From Syntrophomonadaceae bacterium (GTDB lineage: Bacteria; Bacillota; Dethiobacteria; DTU022): 10,767 nt of DNA. The stretch spans positions 1-10,767 of the forward strand of contig PXBM01000046.1 of assembly GCA_003566935.1 (NCBI GenBank). The letters run 5' to 3'. Positions 6,487 to 10,767 of this stretch are shown in pieces. Every line of letters starts with the position of its first letter. Position 1 is the first letter of the stretch. The translations under genes were made by a program, and so were the position numbers. The notes below the pieces were generated by a model. The model was not told where the DNA came from. It did no database searches and was given only the letters and a program-made list of their open reading frames with translations.

Positions 6487-7320
6487 CTAGTTGTCTTTCG
6501 GTCCGGAAGGGTAAACCGGGCCGGGGTTATATTCTACGCTGGGCCTGGAACTGCGCGGTTGCGGGAACATGCTCATCAGGCTGTATATTTCACCGGGCAT
6601 TTCATTATTGACATTAATGCCCATTTCAGCCAGCTGCTTGCAGTCGATCGGATAGTCGTGAGTCCAGGTGCCCTGGGTCAACTTCTCGGCAACTTTATCG
6701 GCATTTTCATCGTCCATGTGTTTGGATAAAAAGCATTTAACTGTATCCTTGATCTGGCTAAGCGCCTTGGTGGCTACGTCGGCCAGGATAACGGTCTGAT
6801 CGTCTATATCCTTCATCTCTTTGCTATCTAGCACTTTAAGGAGCGATGCAGCCGGATACTGGCCCAGCTGGGGGTCGAGCGGACCGAGCACGGCATTATC
6901 ATCCATCACGATCTCATCTGCGGCCAGGGCAATCAGGGTCCCGCCAGACATGGAATAGTAAGGCACAAAAACGGTGACCTTGCCGGGGTGGCGCAGCAGG
7001 GCCTCGGCAATCTGCTCGGATGCAAGGACCAGCCCGCCGGGGGTATGAAGGATCAAGTCAATCGGTGCATCCTTATCGGTCAGGCGGATGGCCGTTAAGA
7101 CCTGCTCGGAGTCTTCGATATTTATAAAGCGGGTCAGGGGGATACCGAGCAAGCTCAAGGCTTCCTGGCGGTGGATTAAGGTTATTACACGGCTTTCACG
7201 CTTTTGCTCAAGCTCGGCCATCTTGCGGGTGCGAGCCGAGCGCAGCAGCTGCTGCTGCAGGTACGGCGTAAGCGCTGATATGATAATGAAGATCCAAAAT
7301 ATTTGCGACAGGTTTTCCAT
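6487..7320 (-). CDS. Membrane-anchored Clp-fold serine protease (SDH/SppA-like)
   Basis: Member of the SDH family of Clp/crotonase-fold serine proteases, related to SppA and to the archaeal 1510-N protease. A single N-terminal hydrophobic helix (about 5-22) followed by a basic, charged stretch anchors it in the membrane with the catalytic domain probably cytoplasmic. The strand and oxyanion-loop motif ILHTPGG at 90-96 is followed by YYSMSGGTLIALAAD at 121-135, where S125 is the likely nucleophile by alignment with the MSAGT motif of relatives. The family hallmark TQGTWTHDYPI is at 215-225. The tail from about 253 is Pro/Ser-rich and probably disordered. The ATG at 7320 has AAAGGAG ten bases upstream. 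The gene lies 46 bases after the rhomboid gene with no promoter recognised between them, so co-transcription is likely. The name 'serine dehydrogenase proteinase' is historical; no dehydratase activity is implied. Confidence 0.9.
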   Translation of the reverse strand: MENLSQIFWIFIIISALTPYLQQQLLRSARTRKMAELEQKRESRVITLIHRQEALSLLGIPLTRFINIEDSEQVLTAIRLTDKDAPIDLILHTPGGLVLASEQIAEALLRHPGKVTVFVPYYSMSGGTLIALAADEIVMDDNAVLGPLDPQLGQYPAASLLKVLDSKEMKDIDDQTVILADVATKALSQIKDTVKCFLSKHMDDENADKVAEKLTQGTWTHDYPIDCKQLAEMGINVNNEMPGEIYSLMSMFPQPRSSRPSVEYNPGPVYPSGPKDN

Positions 7321-7366
7321 TTAAAAGTCACTCCTTTGTGCTTGAAAGTTAAAACAGTAATAGATA

Positions 7367-8044
7367 CTAACAATAATCGCGCCAGCATTCCCAGAAGGGA
7401 TCTGCGCGGTAGTTGCGTTTCGGACGCATGAAAAAGATCATAACCAGGCCAAGGAAAAACCCACCAATATGGGCCCACCAGGCTATCCCGCTAACATCGG
7501 CGAAGGCATAAAAGAACTGGAGTAAAATCCAGTAGCCGAGGTAAATCGGCACGGGCAGCCAGAAGAAAAAGAAAAAGAAGGGCGGGATGATAGTTAAAAC
7601 CCTTGCCCGTGGGAATAGTATCAGGTAAGCCCCCAGCAGGCCGGATATTGCCCCCGAAGCCCCAACCATGGGGATGGTGGTTTCCGGAAAGGAAAAACCC
7701 TGCAGCAGGGCAGCGGCGATGCCTGAGGCAAAATAGAGAAACATGAACTTGAAAAAGCCGAGTCTGCCTTCAATGGCCGGACCGAAAACCCAGAGGAACC
7801 AGACGTTACCAAGCAAGTGAACAAATGAACCGTGAACAAACATGCTGGTAAAGATAGTCCAGAATTCACCGGAGGGATCCTGGAAAAAATATAAGGGTGT
7901 AAAGCCGAATGTATTGAAAATAGTGGACTGGGCAGCTATCCCCAATGACAATTGGTAAAAATAGGCAAGGCCGTTTAGAACGATCAGGCCAATTGTGGCT
8001 ATAGTTGAACCGTGATAGGTAATAGTATCGCGCAGAGGGAACAT
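7367..8044 (-). CDS. Rhomboid-family intramembrane serine protease
   Basis: Polytopic membrane protease that cuts substrates within or near the bilayer. The catalytic dyad is S130 in GASGAISG and H192 in AHIGGFF. The conserved H76 and N80 of HLLGN, which form the oxyanion hole, are present, as is the EGRLG motif of the L1 loop region (92-96). At 225 residues with about six helices it is a minimal bacterial rhomboid. A run of six Phe at 156-161 lies in a hydrophobic segment before TM5 and is unusual but compatible with a membrane helix. The ATG at 8044 is preceded by AAAGGCGG about 12 bases upstream, a weak site, and by an extended -10 promoter. It is first in the minus-strand cluster and immediately precedes a second membrane protease. 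Substrates are unknown. Confidence 0.94.
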   Translation of the reverse strand: MFPLRDTITYHGSTIATIGLIVLNGLAYFYQLSLGIAAQSTIFNTFGFTPLYFFQDPSGEFWTIFTSMFVHGSFVHLLGNVWFLWVFGPAIEGRLGFFKFMFLYFASGIAAALLQGFSFPETTIPMVGASGAISGLLGAYLILFPRARVLTIIPPFFFFFFWLPVPIYLGYWILLQFFYAFADVSGIAWWAHIGGFFLGLVMIFFMRPKRNYRADPFWECWRDYC

Positions 8045-8068
8045 TTAAGAAATAATCCGCCTTTCTGC

Positions 8069-8083
8069 CGGCTGCATCAGCCG
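8069..8083 (-). promoter_or_regulatory. Short perfect hairpin in the rhomboid mRNA leader
   Basis: CGGCTG-ATG-CAGCCG on the minus strand is a 6-bp perfect stem with a 3-base loop. It lies between the predicted transcription start (about 8087) and the ribosome site. It might modulate mRNA stability or act as an operator. Size and placement resemble the dyad at 2298-2312, but the sequences differ. Confidence 0.4.
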
Positions 8084-8093
8084 CATAGCTAAC

Positions 8094-8103
8094 ATTATAA
8101 CAT
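8094..8103 (-). promoter_or_regulatory. Extended -10 promoter of the rhomboid-protease cluster
   Basis: On the minus strand a perfect TATAAT (8099-8094) is preceded by TGT, the extended -10 form. The -35 position has only TTAATC at 17 bases, which an extended -10 can tolerate. Predicted start is near 8087, about 43 bases before the rhomboid ATG. Confidence 0.6.
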
Positions 8104-8302
8104 ATTCGGATAGATTGATTAATAAAAGCTTTGCAGGTTTTAGCAATTTCATTGAAATATTCCCTTTTCAAAAAAGGATTAAGCTTGAATGTCTTGAATA
8201 ATATAAATAATTTCAAAAGATATACATAACAGTAGGTTGAGGCACAGTTCTACCGGAGCTCGAGCAAGTCTCAAAGCTTTTAATTAAACAGGGGGGACTA
8301 AA

Positions 8303-9406
8303 ATGAAAATAATTGTACTTGGCGGGGCAGGCGATATGGGGGCAGAAACGGTCCGCGATCTGGTTCGCTATTCTAACGCAACCGATATTGTTATAGCAGA
8401 CAAAAATGTGCACGCAGCCGAAAGGCTGACTGAAAGCCTGGATACTAATAAGGTCAGGGTAAGTGAGATTGATGCTACTTCACACGATGACCTGGTCAGG
8501 GTCATGCATGGCAGCTCTGCTGTAGCGGGAGCACTGGGACCTTTTTACCGCTTTGAGCGGCCAATCATTGAAGCGGCGATTGAAGCCGGAGTCGATTACG
8601 TCAGTATCTGCGACGATCACGATGCCGCCGAGGCAGCCCTGGCCCTGGATGAAGAAGCACGGCAGAAGGGGCGGCGCATCCTGTCCGGGATGGGCTGGAC
8701 ACCGGGCTTAAGCAACCTACTGGCCCGTAAAGGTTATGAAGAACTTGAAGAAGTAGAGGCTATAAATATTTACTGGTCGGCCAGCGCAGCCGATTCGGAA
8801 GGCCTGGCAGTCATTTTGCATACTATGCATATTTTCACCGGAAAGGTGACATCATTTCAGGACGGTCGCTTTATAAACATCAAAGCTGGATCGGGTAAAG
8901 AACTTGTTGAATTCCCACCTCCCATGGATACAGTCAGCACTTTCCACCTTGGTCACCCGGAACCTGTTACCATTCCCCGTTACTTTAAGGGTGTTAAGGA
9001 AGTGACCCTGAAAGGGGGACTGGCTGAAAACTACTTAAACTACCTTTCAAAGTTTGTTTCAGCCCTTGGTTTAACCCAGGTCAAATTCACCAAACAGCTT
9101 CTCGGACATATTTTAAAAACAGCCCTGCCGATCTTGCCGAAGAAAAAAAGCCGCAATGCCTCAGCAATCAGGGTTGATATTAAAGGCAAGCGCCACGGCG
9201 AAAATGTCAATTTATCTTATGCCGTAACTGATAAAATGCGCCGCCTGACCGGTCTGCCCCTTAGCATCGGGGTTATGATGATGGCAGAAAATAAGATTAA
9301 CCGTTTCGGGGTTTTCGGCCCGGAAGCAGATAATGCTGTTGACAGTAAGGATTTCCTGAAAGAACTGGAGATAAGGGGCATCAAAGTGGAACAGCGAGAG
9401 ATTTAA
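8303..9406 (+). CDS. Saccharopine dehydrogenase-family NAD(P)-binding oxidoreductase
   Basis: Soluble oxidoreductase with an N-terminal Rossmann fold: the dinucleotide loop GGAGDMG at 7-13 follows strand MKIIVL, and an acidic D33 ends the second strand. GWTPGLSN at 131-138 is the conserved mid-protein motif of the family. The remainder (about 140-367) is the C-terminal substrate domain. The 367-residue length suits the group near saccharopine and carboxynorspermidine dehydrogenases, but many members have unrelated or unknown substrates. There are no lysine or polyamine genes beside it, so no specific reaction is assigned. The ATG at 8303 is preceded by GGGGGG six bases upstream. A strong terminator follows at 9451-9497, so it is probably monocistronic. 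The 258-base upstream gap has AT-rich DNA but no promoter I would defend for this strand. Confidence 0.9.
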   Translation: MKIIVLGGAGDMGAETVRDLVRYSNATDIVIADKNVHAAERLTESLDTNKVRVSEIDATSHDDLVRVMHGSSAVAGALGPFYRFERPIIEAAIEAGVDYVSICDDHDAAEAALALDEEARQKGRRILSGMGWTPGLSNLLARKGYEELEEVEAINIYWSASAADSEGLAVILHTMHIFTGKVTSFQDGRFINIKAGSGKELVEFPPPMDTVSTFHLGHPEPVTIPRYFKGVKEVTLKGGLAENYLNYLSKFVSALGLTQVKFTKQLLGHILKTALPILPKKKSRNASAIRVDIKGKRHGENVNLSYAVTDKMRRLTGLPLSIGVMMMAENKINRFGVFGPEADNAVDSKDFLKELEIRGIKVEQREI

Positions 9407-9410
9407 TGGC

Positions 9411-9449
9411 AAAAAGTGAAAATTAACTCTGACACCTTTTTCACTTTAG
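9411..9449. repeat. Hairpin repeat element, copy A
   Basis: AAAGTGAAAA (9413-9422) pairs perfectly with TTTTCACTTT (9438-9447). The loop carries CTCTGACACCTT (9427-9438), whose last base belongs to the stem. It starts five bases after the stop of the dehydrogenase gene. Copy B, 119 bases downstream, has the same layout and the same 12-base motif. Confidence 0.65.
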
Positions 9450-9450
9450 A

Positions 9451-9497
9451 AAAGGCCCGGCGGGGTTTAATCCGGCCGGGCCTTTATTATTTTTTTG
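9451..9497 (+). terminator. Rho-independent terminator (possibly bidirectional)
   Basis: AAAGGCCCGGC (9451-9461) pairs perfectly with GCCGGGCCTTT (9475-9485), an 11-bp GC-rich stem. It is followed by a T-rich tract ATTATTTTTTT at 9486-9496. It ends the saccharopine dehydrogenase-like transcript. On the minus strand the same stem is followed by TTTTCT, so it could also stop transcription from the formate dehydrogenase gene. Confidence 0.88.
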
Positions 9498-9501
9498 CTA
9501 A

Positions 9502-9526
9502 CCTGGTGTTGCCAGATGTTGCCAGG
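9502..9526. repeat. Tandem 10-bp repeat with terminal dyad
   Basis: TGTTGCCAGA (9507-9516) is followed directly by TGTTGCCAGG (9517-9526). CCTGG at 9502-9506 can pair with CCAGG at 9522-9526. It lies between the terminator and hairpin copy B. Its function is unknown and it may be a chance duplication. Confidence 0.5.
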
Positions 9527-9529
9527 GTA

Positions 9530-9567
9530 AATAAGTTGATTTTATCTCTGACACCTTATCTACTTAT
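9530..9567. repeat. Hairpin repeat element, copy B
   Basis: ATAAGT (9531-9536) pairs with ACTTAT (9562-9567), and GAT (9538-9540) with ATC (9558-9560), with one T-T mismatch between. The loop holds CTCTGACACCTT (9546-9557), identical to copy A. The pairing register relative to that motif is the same as in copy A. The last base coincides with the stop codon of the formate dehydrogenase gene. Confidence 0.6.
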
Positions 9568-10767
9568 CAGGCTTTGTCGATGCGGATGGCGCAGGCCTTG
9601 GTTTCAGGGGTTTTCGCCACCGGATCGAGAGCTGAACTGGTCAGCAGGTTGGTCGGACATTCGGCATAGTGGAAGCTGAGCGAAGCTACGCCGGGCTGGC
9701 TGCGCCGGGTAACTTCTACTTTTACTTTCAGCTCGCCGCGTCGCGATTTAACTTTAACCAGGTCGCCGTCTTCAAGGCCCAGATTTTCGGCATCAACTGG
9801 GTTAATCCTGATCTGCTCGCCACCGCTCAGTTCATCTAAGCCGTCTGAATGACGGGTCATGGTGCTGTGGAACTGGTAGAGACTGCGCTCGGTAGTCAGG
9901 GTAAGCGGGAAGTCAATATCACAGCTATCTTCCGAGGGGCGGTAGGTAAGCGGCATCAATTTACCTTTACCCGATGGTGTGTTGAATTTCTCAGTATGCA
10001 AAATCGGGGTTCCGGGGTGATCCTCTGCCGGGCAGGGCCACTGGATCCCTTCTTCTTCAATCCGGTCGTAGGTAATGCCGGCATAACTGGGTGTGAGGGC
10101 TGTCATTTCATTAAAGACCTCCTCGGCACTGTTATAGGCAAAACCTTCGGCTCCCATCTCGTTGGCAATGGAACTGACTATCAGCCAGTCAGGCCTTGCT
10201 TCGCCCACGGGATCAATTACCTTACGTACACGCTGGACGCGGCGCTCGGTATTAACAAAGGTACCGTTTTTCTCGGCAAAGCTGGCTGCCGGCAGAACTA
10301 CGTCTGCTTTCTCGGCCGTTTCGTTCAGGAAGATGTCCTGGACCACGAAGAATTCCAGCTTGTCCATCGCCTCGATGGAATGGGCGGCATTAGCCTCGGT
10401 CAGGACCGGGTTTTCACCGACCAGGTAGAGGGCCTTGATATCACCTTTATAGGCGGCATCAAAGATCTCGGTGTGGGTCAGGCCCGGCTCACCGCTTAAT
10501 GATGTCCCCCAGGCCTTTTCGAACTTCTGGCGGGCTGCCTCATCTGTCACCTTCTGGTAACCGGTAAAGACGTTCGGCAGCGAACCCATGTCACAGGCGC
10601 CCTGGACATTGTTCTGACCGCGCAGGGGGTTAACCCCACCGGAAGGTTTGCCCAGGTTACCGGTAATTAAGGCCAGGTTGCTGATGGCCAGCACGTTATC
10701 AGTGCCGTGCGAGTGCTGGGTAATACCCATGCAGTAGAGGATCGAGGCGGGATCATTTTCAGCATAC
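9567..10767 (-). CDS. fdhA: Formate dehydrogenase alpha subunit, C-terminal part (5' end outside window)
   Basis: Molybdopterin (Mo/W bis-MGD) oxidoreductase of the cytoplasmic formate dehydrogenase type, which interconverts formate and CO2. The frame stays open to the window end, so about 400 C-terminal residues are visible. The conserved cofactor-binding block lies at the start of the visible part: GITQHSHGTDN, then LITGNLGKPSGGVNPLRGQNNVQGACDMG (split here as LITGNLGKPSGG and VNPLRGQNNVQGACDMG). The molybdopterin-dinucleotide-binding domain occupies roughly the last 115 residues (from FPLTLTTERSLYQFH to the end). The active-site Cys or Sec and the iron-sulfur domains are upstream and cannot be judged. 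The ATG at 10730 is internal, not a start. The stop is TGA at 9569-9567, overlapping hairpin copy B. The electron partner (NAD, ferredoxin or hydrogenase subunits) would be encoded upstream. NarB/NapA-like relatives are less likely because of the 'PLRGQNNVQGACDMG' signature. Confidence 0.93.
   Translation of the reverse strand, partial: YAENDPASILYCMGITQHSHGTDNVLAISNLALITGNLGKPSGGVNPLRGQNNVQGACDMGSLPNVFTGYQKVTDEAARQKFEKAWGTSLSGEPGLTHTEIFDAAYKGDIKALYLVGENPVLTEANAAHSIEAMDKLEFFVVQDIFLNETAEKADVVLPAASFAEKNGTFVNTERRVQRVRKVIDPVGEARPDWLIVSSIANEMGAEGFAYNSAEEVFNEMTALTPSYAGITYDRIEEEGIQWPCPAEDHPGTPILHTEKFNTPSGKGKLMPLTYRPSEDSCDIDFPLTLTTERSLYQFHSTMTRHSDGLDELSGGEQIRINPVDAENLGLEDGDLVKVKSRRGELKVKVEVTRRSQPGVASLSFHYAECPTNLLTSSALDPVAKTPETKACAIRIDKA

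Larger units (their letters stand above)
9407..9566. other. Convergent intergenic region rich in secondary structure
   Basis: In 160 bases it packs hairpin copy A, a strong terminator, a tandem 10-bp repeat and hairpin copy B. No gene is supported here. Confidence 0.7.

Noticed and set aside
7242..7255. Perfect palindrome GCAGCAGCTGCTGC
   Set aside because: It lies inside the SDH protease gene and simply encodes Gln-Gln-Leu-Leu repeats (CAG/CTG codons).
7866..8216. Minus-strand frame overlapping the rhomboid start and its promoter
   Set aside because: It would cover the extended -10 promoter and overlap the rhomboid N-terminus in another frame, and it has no ribosome site.
8185..8226. TTGAAT plus AT-rich -10-like strings as a promoter for the saccharopine dehydrogenase-like gene
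   Set aside because: No pair of boxes had both good matches and a 16-18 base spacing; in DNA this AT-rich such matches are expected by chance.
9567..9569. TGA at the end of the formate dehydrogenase read as selenocysteine
   Set aside because: The family C-terminus is complete at this point, and further stop codons follow at once (TAA directly after). Any Sec codon would be near the N-terminal active site, outside the window.
9416..9679. Plus-strand open frame of 87 codons after the saccharopine dehydrogenase-like gene
   Set aside because: It runs through the hairpin element, the terminator and antisense to the formate dehydrogenase end. It has no ribosome site and no recognisable protein features.
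9849..10499. Long plus-strand open frame (216 codons) opposite formate dehydrogenase
   Set aside because: It is antisense to a strongly conserved coding region and its product resembles no known protein; the open frame is explained by codon bias of the real gene.

Overview
The window looks like chromosomal DNA from an anaerobic Gram-positive bacterium of the class Clostridia (Bacillota). The evidence is strong purine-rich Shine-Dalgarno sites before most genes, SigA-like extended -10 boxes, a fused GNAT-nitrilase protein like B. subtilis YhcX, and a cytoplasmic-type molybdenum/tungsten formate dehydrogenase. The genus cannot be read from the sequence. There are no tRNA, rRNA or CRISPR genes, no transposase and no phage gene. 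Most of the window is ordinary housekeeping and signalling DNA; the less ordinary material lies in the gaps between genes.

Left part (1-4574). A membrane cyclic-di-GMP protein (GGDEF plus HD-GYP), cut by the window edge, converges on a ZIP-family metal transporter, and the two share a TTAA at their stops. A 418-base divergent spacer separates the transporter from a two-component operon: an OmpR/PhoB-type response regulator whose end overlaps the start of its sensor histidine kinase. The spacer holds three consecutive inverted repeats and could encode a structured RNA of unknown class.

Middle part (4575-8302). A 299-base spacer between convergent gene ends carries two nested inverted repeats. 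After it, three minus-strand genes are read in the order rhomboid intramembrane protease, membrane-anchored Clp-fold serine protease (SDH/SppA-like), GNAT-nitrilase fusion. The first two are close enough to be co-transcribed. The third has its own extended -10 promoter inside the 68-base gap. Two unrelated membrane-associated proteases side by side suggest membrane-protein turnover, but this is inferred from position only.

Right part (8303-10767). A saccharopine-dehydrogenase-like NAD(P) oxidoreductase runs rightward and converges on the 3' part of a formate dehydrogenase alpha-subunit gene that leaves the window. The 160-base gap between them contains a strong terminator flanked by two copies of a hairpin element. 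The copies share an invariant 12-base loop motif (CTCTGACACCTT) while their stems differ by compensating base pairs. This is the most distinctive pattern in the window and looks like a small dispersed structured repeat.
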